The position numbers and the translations under genes were made by a program. The notes beneath the pieces were generated by a model. That model made no database searches and was not told the DNA's origin. It worked only from the letters and a program-made list of their open reading frames with translations. A stretch of 64,000 bases of DNA from Verrucomicrobiota bacterium (GTDB lineage: Bacteria > Verrucomicrobiota > Kiritimatiellia > CAIQIC01 > JAGNIJ01), in assembly GCA_022710725.1 (NCBI GenBank), contig JAKLGK010000012.1, forward strand, positions 33,729 to 97,728, given 5' to 3'. Positions 32,250 through 40,990 of this stretch are shown here, one piece after another (position 1 is the stretch's first letter; each line of letters starts with the position of its first letter).

Positions 32250-32809
32250 CGGAAGGCCCCGTTGAGCTTCTCCAGGATCGCCGGGTCGCGCTCGTCGAGC
32301 CACTGCCCGTCGCGGTAGAAGAACCAGCGTCCCTTGCGCCGCGTGAAGAACCGGTTGTCCGGCGGTTCCCGCGCGACGCCCACCGGCGCCCCGGCGATCG
32401 CGATGCCGTTCTCCGGCACGGACTCCCGCACCACCGCGTTGGCCCCGACGCGGGACCGCGCGCCGACCGTCACGCGCCCGACGATCTTCGCGCCGGCGCC
32501 GATGTAGCACTCGTCGCCGACGACCGGCGCGCCGAGCCCGGACGAATCGGGCAGCACGTTCGACCCGATCGTCACCTGCTGGAAGATGACGCAGTTTTTC
32601 CCGACGCGCGCATGCCGCGACACGAAGACGCCCCGGATGCCGTGCGGCAGGCAGGGCTTTCCGCCGAACTCGGCCTCGTGCGAAATCCAGCCGCCGCCGA
32701 GAAACTGGAGCGCGTCGTAGATCCACACCAGGACGGCGCGCAGCGGCGCCCATCGCGTATGACGGCATACGAGGCGAAACTCCCACAGGATGTCGGAATA
32801 GCCGAACAT
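32246..32809 (-). CDS. Hexapeptide-repeat acyltransferase (serine acetyltransferase-like)
   Basis: A 187-residue protein with left-handed beta-helix repeats (about 60-145): RGVFVSRHARVGKNCVIFQQVTIG, PVVGDECYIGAGAKIVGRVTVG and RSRVGANAVVRESVPEN. The pattern is closest to CysE-type acetyltransferases and related sugar O-acetyltransferases. The helical N-terminal domain of classical CysE is shortened. In this operon (ATP-grasp, CapK-like, CapA-like) it more likely acetylates a polymer or its precursor than makes O-acetylserine. A C-terminal tail with KGRWFFYRDGQWLDER is unusual. Confidence 0.8.
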   Translation of the reverse strand: MFGYSDILWEFRLVCRHTRWAPLRAVLVWIYDALQFLGGGWISHEAEFGGKPCLPHGIRGVFVSRHARVGKNCVIFQQVTIGSNVLPDSSGLGAPVVGDECYIGAGAKIVGRVTVGARSRVGANAVVRESVPENGIAIAGAPVGVAREPPDNRFFTRRKGRWFFYRDGQWLDERDPAILEKLNGAFR

Positions 32810-32819
32810 GAGGGAAGTA

Positions 32820-34148
32820 TTAAGGCACGGGGGCGGGGGAGTGAAGCTGTTTGTTGATCACGAACCGGATCTTGCCGTTGGCGTCCGGCGCGATGCGGTC
32901 GGGAAACTCGAAGCGGATCCCGAGCGCCGCGCCCACGCGGTCGCGGAGATGCTTTTCGAGATCGGCCAGGATTTCGGGCCGGAAGGCCTCGTTCCTGACC
33001 AGGCGGACGACGATGCCGCCGGGCGCGTCCTGGACCACCTGCGCGAAGTCGAAACCCGCGTTCCACTTGAACGCGGCGTCCAGCCGCCCCACGCGCCGCC
33101 CGTCGGGCGTGACCACGACGTCCTCGATCCGGCCGTCGATGGCTTCCACCACCGTGTGCGCGCGGCCGCAGGGGCAGGATTTCGGACTGATCCGCGCCAG
33201 GTCGCGGGTCCGGTAGCGGATCAGCGGCATGGCGCGGTTGAACAAGTTGGTGCCGGCGATCTCGCCGGTCTCGCCGGGCGGCGCGGACCGTCCGAGCGGA
33301 TCGAGGATTTCGAGGATGCCGTATTCCGCCTCGTGGTGGTACGAGCCCCGCTCGCATTGCGCGATGACGCAGGCCTGCTCCCACTGGCTGTACACGTCGA
33401 AGACGCGGCAGCCGAACGCCGCCTCGATCTGCTCGCGCTGAAACGGCAGCAGGTTTTCAGAGTTGGTCGAGATCGAACGGATGCCGAGGCGCCGGAGCGC
33501 GGCGGGATCGCCGATGAACCGGCTGAATTCGTAGAGCGCCGAGGGATAGCCGCGCAGAAACACCGGCTTGAACCGCAGCAGCTCGCCGAGGATCCGCCGC
33601 GCCGTTTCGGCCGTCAGGTTGAAGGACGAGACGTAGAGCGCGTTCATGCTGCGCACCCGCCGGAACAGCGCGCCGTCGTCGAACACCGGGCCCGCGATCA
33701 GCGCCCAGCGCTGCCCGATCCGGTAGCCCGCCCGGTTCCAGGCGCGCCAGAACGTCGCGAACTTGGCGATGGCCAGGTCGCGATCCGCGTAGAATTGGAG
33801 AGGCGTGCCCGTCGAGCCGCTGGTCCGGACCGGGACGGGGCGCAGGGTGTCGAATTCGCGGGGACGCAGGTCGGCGGCTCGCTCGCGCACGATATCCTTG
33901 GTCAGCGTCGGAATCCGCGGCAGGTCCGCCGCTCCGCGGATGTCGCCGGGCTTGAGCCCTTCGCGGTCGAACAGCTCGCGGTAGTAGGGCACCTGCTCGT
34001 AGGCGTAACGGACCAGCTCGCGCACGCGCGCGTCCTGCCAGCTCTTGAGTCGGTCCGCCGGCCAGCGCTCGGCGCGCGCGAGGAAGCGGCGGTGCCGGAC
34101 GATGCGCCAGGGGTGGAAGAAGGTGCGGAGATTGAAATCGGTGATCAT
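32820..34148 (-). CDS. Phenylacetate-CoA ligase/CapK-like adenylate-forming enzyme
   Basis: A 442-residue adenylating enzyme. The phosphate loop is TSGSTGTP (about 109-116). RVFDVYSQWEQACVIAQCERGSYH and LIRYRTRDLARISPKSCPCGR follow the PaaK/CapK arrangement, and the last 100 residues form the small C-terminal domain. PaaK activates phenylacetate, but CapK relatives lie in capsule clusters and activate unknown acids. Its overlap by 4 bases with the ATP-grasp gene indicates joint translation. It probably supplies an activated carboxylate for a polymer or decoration. Confidence 0.84.
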   Translation of the reverse strand: MITDFNLRTFFHPWRIVRHRRFLARAERWPADRLKSWQDARVRELVRYAYEQVPYYRELFDREGLKPGDIRGAADLPRIPTLTKDIVRERAADLRPREFDTLRPVPVRTSGSTGTPLQFYADRDLAIAKFATFWRAWNRAGYRIGQRWALIAGPVFDDGALFRRVRSMNALYVSSFNLTAETARRILGELLRFKPVFLRGYPSALYEFSRFIGDPAALRRLGIRSISTNSENLLPFQREQIEAAFGCRVFDVYSQWEQACVIAQCERGSYHHEAEYGILEILDPLGRSAPPGETGEIAGTNLFNRAMPLIRYRTRDLARISPKSCPCGRAHTVVEAIDGRIEDVVVTPDGRRVGRLDAAFKWNAGFDFAQVVQDAPGGIVVRLVRNEAFRPEILADLEKHLRDRVGAALGIRFEFPDRIAPDANGKIRFVINKQLHSPAPVP

Positions 34149-35341
34149 TCGATGACGATCCGGAGGCCCCGCAGCGCGCGGTCGAGGGCCGCGAGCGCAT
34201 CCCCGGGCCGGGCCCCCTTCGCGATGATATGCCCGATCCGGTCGGGACCGACCCGGAAGCGCCGAACGCGGTCGCCGGGCCGGTAATCGAACGAGACGTC
34301 CACGATCTCCGGGTCCGGCCCGTTTTCATTGCGCTGTTCGCGGATCACGCCGTCCCGGTCCGCGCGCAGGAGGACGGCCGCGCACGGCGTGCCCGTCCCC
34401 GCCGGGAATTCCGGCGTGCCGCCCAGCGCGGCGCGCAGGATCTGCTCGTAGTAGTTGAAGCCGCCGTAAATCCCGGCCAGTTCGGGCAGGCATGTGGCGC
34501 CGGCCCGGGCGCCGAACTCGATGACGTGGACGCCGGCCTCGTTGACGATGAAGTCGAAATTCATGGCGCAGTGATCCAGGCGGGACGCGCGCACGCAGCG
34601 CTCGACCTGGTCCCGGACTTCCGCCAGCCGGGCCAGCCCTTCCGAATGGGGCAGGTGGTGACCGATAGGCACGTGCGCTTCCCCTTCGAAGACCGTGCAG
34701 CCGGTGGGCAGGAGGTAGACCACGCGACCGTTCAGGACAAACGCCTCGGCGCCGCAGTCCGCGCCCTCGATGAACTGCTCGACGAGGAACTCCTCGCGCC
34801 GAGTAACGGCGCGGACCTTGGCGACGGCGGAATCGATCTCGCCGGTCCCGCGGACCTTCACGACGCCGCGGCTGCCGGAGCTGTCCACGGCCTTGACCAT
34901 GACCGGGGTGCCCAATTCCCGCGCGGCGGTCAGCGCCTCCGCGGCCGTCCGCGCCGCGCGGAACTCCGGCATCCGGACCCCGGCCTGCCGCCCGGCCCGC
35001 CGCATGAGCAGCTTATTCGTCGCGATGGCCGTCGCCGCCGCGGAAGGGCCGGGAACGCCCAGGGCGTCCACGACGCCACCCAGCGCCGCGAGGGCGACGT
35101 CGGTGCCGGAGGTGCAGATGCCGTCGATCTTTTCGGCCCGGGCCACGCCGAGCACCGCCGCCGCGTCGGTGGTGTCCACGTGGAACGCGCGGTCGGCGAG
35201 CGCGAAGCCGGGGTAAGGGCCGGGCCGGCTGGCGACGAGCACGCGCAATCCCATGATGCGCGCCTGCCGGATCAGCGGCGCCTGGTAGATGCCCGCGCCG
35301 AGGATGAAGATCGTTTTATCCGTTGCCGGTTCGGGTTTCAT
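34145..35341 (-). CDS. ATP-grasp ligase family protein
   Basis: A 398-residue ATP-grasp protein. The N-terminal dinucleotide-like domain starts TIFILGAGIYQAPLIRQARI. The ATP-grasp core contains PVMVKAVDSSGSRGVVKV (about 145-162), EFLVEQFIEGADCGAEAFV and the metal-binding FDFIVNEAGVHVIEFGARAG. A C-terminal domain (about 300-398) follows. These enzymes make amide or peptide-like bonds through acyl phosphates. Overlaps with the CapA-fusion gene (26 bases) and the adenylating enzyme (4 bases) show a shared message. It may add an amino acid or amine to a glycan. Confidence 0.85.
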   Translation of the reverse strand: MKPEPATDKTIFILGAGIYQAPLIRQARIMGLRVLVASRPGPYPGFALADRAFHVDTTDAAAVLGVARAEKIDGICTSGTDVALAALGGVVDALGVPGPSAAATAIATNKLLMRRAGRQAGVRMPEFRAARTAAEALTAARELGTPVMVKAVDSSGSRGVVKVRGTGEIDSAVAKVRAVTRREEFLVEQFIEGADCGAEAFVLNGRVVYLLPTGCTVFEGEAHVPIGHHLPHSEGLARLAEVRDQVERCVRASRLDHCAMNFDFIVNEAGVHVIEFGARAGATCLPELAGIYGGFNYYEQILRAALGGTPEFPAGTGTPCAAVLLRADRDGVIREQRNENGPDPEIVDVSFDYRPGDRVRRFRVGPDRIGHIIAKGARPGDALAALDRALRGLRIVIE

Positions 35342-37394
35342 GTGTCCGTGGACGCATCCATCCCTGGGCGGCCATCAGTATAACGCCGATCGACGTGTTG
35401 AACAGCAGGCCTGCGAGGTTGAAGAAACTGACCAGGAGCGCGGTCTCCGGCGGCACGCCGAACAGGCCGTAGAGCAGGATGTACGCGCCCTCGCGAATCC
35501 CGAGGCTGCCGAAGGAAATCGGCAGCAGGAACACGAACATGAGCACCGGCAACACGAAAAGATTCGCGAGGTAGGGAATCGGCCAGCCGACGGCGCGGAA
35601 GAATATCTGGTTGCCCAGCGCGGCGATCAGCAGGTTGGCCAGCGACAGGCCCAGCGTGCCCCGCAGCAGGCGCCACGAGGTCACGGGCTCGATCAGCGAC
35701 GGAGGTTCCGTCCCGGGCGCGCGCCGCAACAGCCGGGCGGCCAGCGCGCTGACGAAGCGGTCGAGCCGGCGCCGGGCCAGGAGCAGGAACAGGAACAACA
35801 GGCCGGCCGCCCCGAGCAGCGCGCAGGCCGTCGTCAGCACCGCCCGGGCGGCCGGCCCGGCCTCGATGGGCAGCAGCGGGTAGAGCCCGACGACCAGGAC
35901 CGCGCACGTGACGAGCGCCAGGAGTTTCTCCGTGACGATCGCCGCCGCGCCGGGCGCGTACCGTCCGAAATGCCGTCCGGCGGCAACGAGCCGGTACGCG
36001 TCCCACCCGATGGAAGCCGGGCCGAACAGGCCGAGCGCCAGCCCGATCCAGTAGTGCTTCAGCGCGAACCCGTATCCGACCCGTTCCCGGTGAAACTGCT
36101 CGAGGAGCAGCCGCCAGCGCAGCGCGCCGACCAGGATGACCAGCGGGTAGTACAGCAGGCCGAGCAGCACCAGGCCGGGAGCCGCGCGCGTAAAATTCTC
36201 GCGGAACATGGGCCAGTCGATCCGGCGGAAGATAACGGCCAGGATCAGGACCGGCAGGAGCCAGAAGAGAGCCTGGCGAAGGACCGGAAGCAGGCGAAAT
36301 CCGGCGCCCTGCGCGCGCAGGCCCCCGCGCAGGGCGGCCCAGGTCAGCCGGAGCCCGTGACGACGGACCATGTCCAGGTAGGCCTCCAGGTTGGGCCCGA
36401 GAAAGGAAGGCCGGAGCAAAGTCTGCGCGCGCGCGGCCGCGAGCGCCGGCGGGCGGGCGATGCGGCGACTGTTCCGGGCGATGTCATCCCGGATTGAACG
36501 GGCTTCTTCCTCCGTCGCGTCCCCGGGCAGTCCGTCCTCCCCGATGACAAAGGGCTCGGGGCGCACCGACAGCGAGGGCAGGCTGACCCGCCACGCCGCG
36601 CCGCGCCGCGCAGGTTGAAGCCACCGATCTATCAGGCGGCTTCCGCCGGCGAAATCGGCCGCTGAAAAGACATGCTTTCCCGTTCCGAACAAGACCAGCC
36701 CGCGTTCGTCCTGCCGCCACCCGCTCGGGCAATGCGCGTGGTGGAAGACGACCAGTCTTGCCCCGGCGTCCAGGCAGAGATCGGCCACGCGTGCCGTTGA
36801 GGGGAAGGGGACGGACGAGAATTCCATGCCCGCGTGAAGCGCTATGATGACGGCATCGGCTTCGCACCGCGCCGCCGCAATACTCTCGGCCAGGAATTCC
36901 GGAATCGCCGGGAACGTGCCCGGGGTCCGGTTGCCGGCCGGGCTGAACCGTGGATCGGCGGCCGCCAGGAAAGCTAGCCGCAGGCCCCGGACTTCGACGA
37001 AGGCTGGTTGCCGGGCTTCGTCCAGCGCGCGGCCCGCCCCGACATGGCGGATCCCGCGGGCATCGAGCTGGTCCAGGGTCTCGGCCAGGCCGGCCTCGCC
37101 GTAGTCCATGACATGGTTGTTCGCCAGGCCGGCGATGACGCGCGGATCGAAGGCGTCGAGAACCGAGGGATCGCCCCGCAGGTTGAAACGCTTGCCGGCG
37201 CGGGGGGGCAGGGGCCCGCAGATCGCTGCTTCGAGGTTGAGAAAAATGACCTCGGACGATGCTGCCGGCTTCCACAGCCGGATCGCCGCGGCCGTCCCGC
37301 CCAGCCGCCGGATTCCCTCCTCCGCCCGGCCGATCGGGACCGTGTCGCCCAGGCAGCAGACCATCGGTTGCGGTTGGACCTCCCCGGTCTTCAT
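35316..37394 (-). CDS. CapA-like domain fused to a lysylphosphatidylglycerol-synthase-type membrane domain
   Basis: A 692-residue fusion. Residues 11-280 match the CapA/PgsA metallophosphatase-like fold: CLGDTVPIG, FLNLEAAICG, LANNHVMDYGEAGLAETL, IIALHAGMEFS and the HHAHC and FGTGKHVF ends. Residues 371-685 have about 8 helices with VIFRRIDWPMFRENF and LRWRLLLEQFHRERVGYGF, the LPG_synthase_TM (AglD/MprF flippase) pattern. CapA-type proteins act on gamma-linked or surface polymers; the membrane part may move a lipid or polymer. No signal peptide precedes the CapA part, so it probably faces the cytoplasm, which is odd. It is the first gene of the operon. Confidence 0.8.
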   Translation of the reverse strand: MKTGEVQPQPMVCCLGDTVPIGRAEEGIRRLGGTAAAIRLWKPAASSEVIFLNLEAAICGPLPPRAGKRFNLRGDPSVLDAFDPRVIAGLANNHVMDYGEAGLAETLDQLDARGIRHVGAGRALDEARQPAFVEVRGLRLAFLAAADPRFSPAGNRTPGTFPAIPEFLAESIAAARCEADAVIIALHAGMEFSSVPFPSTARVADLCLDAGARLVVFHHAHCPSGWRQDERGLVLFGTGKHVFSAADFAGGSRLIDRWLQPARRGAAWRVSLPSLSVRPEPFVIGEDGLPGDATEEEARSIRDDIARNSRRIARPPALAAARAQTLLRPSFLGPNLEAYLDMVRRHGLRLTWAALRGGLRAQGAGFRLLPVLRQALFWLLPVLILAVIFRRIDWPMFRENFTRAAPGLVLLGLLYYPLVILVGALRWRLLLEQFHRERVGYGFALKHYWIGLALGLFGPASIGWDAYRLVAAGRHFGRYAPGAAAIVTEKLLALVTCAVLVVGLYPLLPIEAGPAARAVLTTACALLGAAGLLFLFLLLARRRLDRFVSALAARLLRRAPGTEPPSLIEPVTSWRLLRGTLGLSLANLLIAALGNQIFFRAVGWPIPYLANLFVLPVLMFVFLLPISFGSLGIREGAYILLYGLFGVPPETALLVSFFNLAGLLFNTSIGVILMAAQGWMRPRTHETRTGNG

Positions 37395-37481
37395 GACGCG
37401 GCACGTATAACAGGGAAGCGAAGGGGTCGCAAGCGGCCGAATGGCGTTGACGCCGCGCAGTTGCGCCGGGAAAATGCACGG

Positions 37482-39122
37482 ATGAATGATGCCGGAACTT
37501 TCGCCGGGCGCGCATCGCGGTTCGGGCCGTGGATGGCCGCCCTGCTTTTCGTCGCCACGCTGCTGGCTTTCGGCCGGCCCGCGTTCCTGATCAGCGACGA
37601 CGTCGGCATCCTGCGCAACCTGGAAAACGGGTTCGAGGCGCCGTTCATCTCCATGCTGTTTGGCAAGATCCTGCTGGCGTTGTACCGCGCCGCGCCGTCC
37701 GTCCCGTGGTACGGGCTCTCGCTGGCCGCGGCCCATGTCGCCAGCCTGGGCCTTTTCCTGTCCGCGCTTTTCCGTCTGCCGTTCCCGCGCCGCTGGTCCT
37801 GGGCGGTTGCCGCGCTGTACCTCGCCGTCTACGCCGGGTTCCTCGTCCGCGTGAGCTTCAATTCCGCGAGCATGATGCTGGGCGCCAACGCCCTGCTGGC
37901 CTGGCCCTCGTTCCGGGCGGCCGGGACGGCGCCCCGTCCCGCCTCGGCCGTCGGGCTGGGCTGCGCGCTCGCGGGCTCGTACTTGATCCGCGTGGACGGG
38001 TTCTACCTCGTGCTGCTGCTCGGCTGGCCGCTCCTGTGCGCGCCGGGCGCCGCGCGCCGGCTCCCGCTTTTCGCCGCCCCGGCCATCCTCGTGCTGCTGC
38101 TGAATGTCCTGGTCGTGTCGCGCTTCGCGCCGGGGGAGTACCGCCGCTACGCGGAGTACAACCTCGCCCGCGGCCGGTTCATGGACTTCCCGGTGGCGCA
38201 GGCCAACACGAACAACGCCGCGCTGATGGCCGCCGTGGCGTGGAGCCCCAACGACTACCGGATGCTGACGCACTGGTTCTTCCTGGACGAACAGGTGTTC
38301 AGCCGGGCGCGGCTGGAGGAAGCCGTGCGGCGCGAGGACCTCGCCCGGCGCGCGCCGCCGGGATACGCGGCCTCGTGTTTGAATGCGTTCTGGAGTCGCT
38401 ATCATCGCCACGTGGGGCTCCTGGGGCTGACCCTGTTGTGGCTGGGCGCTTTGGCCCCGCCGAGAACCCGGCTGGCGCTTGGAATGTACACGGGCTATGC
38501 CTTGGCCGTCATGCTGGGCCTGGCCGTGCTGTACCGGTTCCCCCTGCGCGTCGGCGCTCCGTCCTTTCTAACGGCGGCATCGGTCCTGCCGTTCCTGTCC
38601 GCGGGCAACGCCCGGATGGCCCGATCGCGATGGCCGGCGGCCGCCGTCGGGTCGGTCGTCGCGCTGTTCGCCGGTCTCTGGGCCGCGGAGGCTGTCTCGT
38701 GGAGCCGCGAGAACGCCGCCAGCCGGGCCGTCCTCGATGAAACCGCCGCCGTGCTTCGGGAGTACCCGTCGGACACCCTGTTCGTGACCGAGCCCGCGAT
38801 CGGCATCCGCATGGAATTCATGCACCCTCTGCAAATGCGCCGGGCCTATCCCGGGAACATCCTGCCCGCCGGCTGGGCGACGTTTTCGCCGCTGTTCTAC
38901 GCCGTGCTGGAAGGGCACGGGCTGGCCCGCGGGGCCGAGATCCTTCCGCGCGCGGTTGATAATCCCGGGATTCTGTTTATCCTCTATAACGAGAACTTTG
39001 GAGAGCTGGTGGCCGCCTGGCTGCGCGAGCACGCCGGGGAGGAGGTTCGGGTGGAAAACGTGAGAGCCTTGCCCGATGACCGCGGGATTTACCGCCTTGC
39101 GGGCGCCGGCGCAGAGGAATGA
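37482..39122 (+). CDS. Polytopic membrane protein of glycan cluster
   Basis: A 546-residue membrane protein with about 11 hydrophobic helices. After the first helix comes RPAFLISDDVGILRNLENGFEA, with an acidic pair (SDD) as in GT-C transferases. A late soluble segment contains LFVTEPAIGIRMEFMHPLQMRRAYPG. I do not recognise the exact family. The ATG follows an 87-base divergent gap from the CapA-fusion gene. Its stop overlaps the following GT2 start by 4 bases (ATGA), so the two form a pair resembling the GtrS/GtrB modules that make and use lipid-linked sugars. Confidence 0.65.
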   Translation: MNDAGTFAGRASRFGPWMAALLFVATLLAFGRPAFLISDDVGILRNLENGFEAPFISMLFGKILLALYRAAPSVPWYGLSLAAAHVASLGLFLSALFRLPFPRRWSWAVAALYLAVYAGFLVRVSFNSASMMLGANALLAWPSFRAAGTAPRPASAVGLGCALAGSYLIRVDGFYLVLLLGWPLLCAPGAARRLPLFAAPAILVLLLNVLVVSRFAPGEYRRYAEYNLARGRFMDFPVAQANTNNAALMAAVAWSPNDYRMLTHWFFLDEQVFSRARLEEAVRREDLARRAPPGYAASCLNAFWSRYHRHVGLLGLTLLWLGALAPPRTRLALGMYTGYALAVMLGLAVLYRFPLRVGAPSFLTAASVLPFLSAGNARMARSRWPAAAVGSVVALFAGLWAAEAVSWSRENAASRAVLDETAAVLREYPSDTLFVTEPAIGIRMEFMHPLQMRRAYPGNILPAGWATFSPLFYAVLEGHGLARGAEILPRAVDNPGILFILYNENFGELVAAWLREHAGEEVRVENVRALPDDRGIYRLAGAGAEE

Positions 39123-40105
39123 GCATGCGCGACAACGGCATGGCCCTGTCCGTGGTCATCCCGGTCTACCGCTCCGCCGGCTGCCTCCCCGAACTGGCCC
39201 GGCAGTTGGCGGCGACGCTGGACGGCCTGGCCCGACCCTATGAAATCCTGCTTGTGGACGACGCCTCGCCCGACGAGAGCTGGTCCGTGATCGAAGACCT
39301 GGCGCGGCAATACCCCCGCCTGGCGGCGGTCCGCCTGATGCGCAACTACGGGCAGCACCAGGCGACACTCTTCGGCCTGGCCCTGGCGCGCGGGGACATC
39401 GTGGTCACCATGGACGACGATCTCCAGCAGCCGCCAGACCAGATCCCGCTGCTCCTCCGCGCGCTGGCCGAGCGCCCGGACATGGATGCCGCGATCGGCT
39501 GCTACCGGGTCAAGCGCCACGGCTGGTTCCGCAACCTCGGCTCGGCGCTGATCCGCGCGCTGAACCGCCGCGCCTTCAACCTGCCCCGCGACCTCTGCTC
39601 GTCCAGTTTCCGCGCGCTGCGGCGCCCGGTCGTGGATTCGCTGGTCCGCTGGCGCACCCGGAACCCGGCGCTGGCGGCGATGATCTACCAGACGACGCGC
39701 CGGATCGTGAACGTCCCGGTCGCGCACGCCGTCCGGTTCGCGGGCTGCAGCAACTACACGCTGTATCGCCAGGCGCGCATGGCGTTGGATTACCTGTGCA
39801 ACGTGAGCCTGCTGCCCCTGCACGCGATGGCCGTTGCCGGCTTCGGCTTCTGCCTGTTCAGCGTCGCTTTCGTGATCCGCACCCTGCACCGCTACTACGC
39901 CGACCATATCGACGTCGAGGGCTGGACCTCGTTGATCATCATGGTCTCGCTCTCCGCGGGGCTCATCCTGCTCTCGCTGGGCGTCATCGGCGAGTACATC
40001 GTGCGCATCCTGCGCGAGGTGCAGGGCGCCCCGCGCTGCCAGGAGCGCCAGCGCGCCGGGTGGATCGCTCCCGCCCGCGCCGACAACGCCGGCGGCGGAA
40101 TCTGA
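39119..40105 (+). CDS. Polyisoprenyl-phosphate glycosyltransferase family 2 (ArnC/DPMS/GtrB-like)
   Basis: A 328-residue protein. The GT-A domain (about 1-220) has SVVIPVYRSAGCLPELARQL, LLVDDASPDES, the DDD motif in VTMDDDLQQPP, and YRVKRHGWFRNLGSALIRALNRRAF. Two C-terminal helices (about 238-260 and 275-300) follow. This layout transfers a sugar from a nucleotide to undecaprenyl phosphate on the inner face of the membrane. The adjacent GT-C-like protein could use the product outside. Confidence 0.9.
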   Translation: MSMRDNGMALSVVIPVYRSAGCLPELARQLAATLDGLARPYEILLVDDASPDESWSVIEDLARQYPRLAAVRLMRNYGQHQATLFGLALARGDIVVTMDDDLQQPPDQIPLLLRALAERPDMDAAIGCYRVKRHGWFRNLGSALIRALNRRAFNLPRDLCSSSFRALRRPVVDSLVRWRTRNPALAAMIYQTTRRIVNVPVAHAVRFAGCSNYTLYRQARMALDYLCNVSLLPLHAMAVAGFGFCLFSVAFVIRTLHRYYADHIDVEGWTSLIIMVSLSAGLILLSLGVIGEYIVRILREVQGAPRCQERQRAGWIAPARADNAGGGI

Positions 40106-40212
40106 CCGGGCCGGCTTGAAAACTCGCGTTTCGCATGTACCGTACCCGCGCTATGCATTCACCATGAGCCGGGCGCGCCCCGCGCGCCCAAAACCAGGGA
40201 AAGGAAAAGAAC

Positions 40213-40800
40213 ATGTCGTCCATCGTCACCCGCGAGGCTCCGGACTTCGCCGCCCAGGCGGTCATGCCGGACAACTCGATTACCGAATTGCGCCTGTCGT
40301 CCCATCGCGGCAAGTACGTGATCCTGTTCTTCTACCCGCTCGACTTCACCTTCGTGTGCCCGTCGGAGATCATCGCGTTCGACAAGGCGATCCAGCGCTT
40401 CAAGGAGAAGAACGCGGTCGTCATCGGCGTCTCGGTGGACTCCGTCCACTCCCATTATGCGTGGCGGCAACTGCCGCGGAACAAGGGCGGCATCGGAGAG
40501 ATCGGCTTCCCGCTGGTCGCGGATCTGAACAAGAAGATCGCCCGCGACTACGGCGTGCTGCTGAACGAGGAAGTCGCGCTGCGCGGGCTGTTCCTGATCG
40601 ACACCCACGGCATTGTGCGCCACGCGCTGGTCAACGATCTGCCGCTGGGGCGGAGCGTGGACGAGGCCCTTCGCGTGCTCGAGGCCCTGCAATTCACCGA
40701 GGAGCACGGCGAGGTCTGCCCGGCCAACTGGCAGAAAGGCCAGGAGGGCATGAAGCCGACGGCCGAGGGCGTGGCGGCCTACCTGGGCAAGCACGGCTGA
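40213..40800 (+). CDS. Typical 2-Cys peroxiredoxin (AhpC/Tsa type)
   Basis: A 195-residue peroxiredoxin. The peroxidatic cysteine is Cys49 in FYPLDFTFVCPSEI; the resolving cysteine is Cys169 in HGEVCPANW. It reduces hydrogen peroxide and organic peroxides in the cytoplasm with electrons from thioredoxin or AhpF; no ahpF is adjacent. The start is preceded by an AGGGAAAGGA ribosome-binding site. A very strong hairpin follows the stop by about 45 bases, so the gene is probably transcribed on its own. The 107-base gap before it contains no recognised element. Confidence 0.95.
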   Translation: MSSIVTREAPDFAAQAVMPDNSITELRLSSHRGKYVILFFYPLDFTFVCPSEIIAFDKAIQRFKEKNAVVIGVSVDSVHSHYAWRQLPRNKGGIGEIGFPLVADLNKKIARDYGVLLNEEVALRGLFLIDTHGIVRHALVNDLPLGRSVDEALRVLEALQFTEEHGEVCPANWQKGQEGMKPTAEGVAAYLGKHG

Positions 40801-40845
40801 CGCCTGGAAAAGCAGGCGCGCGGCGCCGCGGCGCGCTGATAATAT

Positions 40846-40884
40846 CGTAACAAACCGCTTCACACCCGTGAAGCGGTTTGTTGC
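40846..40884 (+). terminator. Strong hairpin terminator, second copy of the shared hairpin element
   Basis: The arms AACAAACCGCTTCAC and GTGAAGCGGTTTGTT form a perfect 15-bp stem with a 4-base loop (ACCC), followed by GCTTT. It lies downstream of the peroxiredoxin gene and is the best intrinsic-terminator candidate in the window. Its left arm matches the element at 6455-6494 (CGTxACAAACCxCTTCACAC), more than 34 kb away. Confidence 0.8.
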
Positions 40885-40990
40885 TTTCCAGGGACGGGAC
40901 GGCGGGCCGGGGGCAAGAATGGCCTTGATGATCGGGCCGCGCCGTGCCATGAAACCTCCCCCGACGGCACAACCCGGCAGGAGAATACCC

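Noticed and set aside
40868..40990. ATG at 40868 as the start of the LhgO gene
   Set aside because: It lies within the terminator hairpin and adds a non-conserved extension; the GTG at 40991 has a good ribosome-binding site and begins at the conserved FAD motif.
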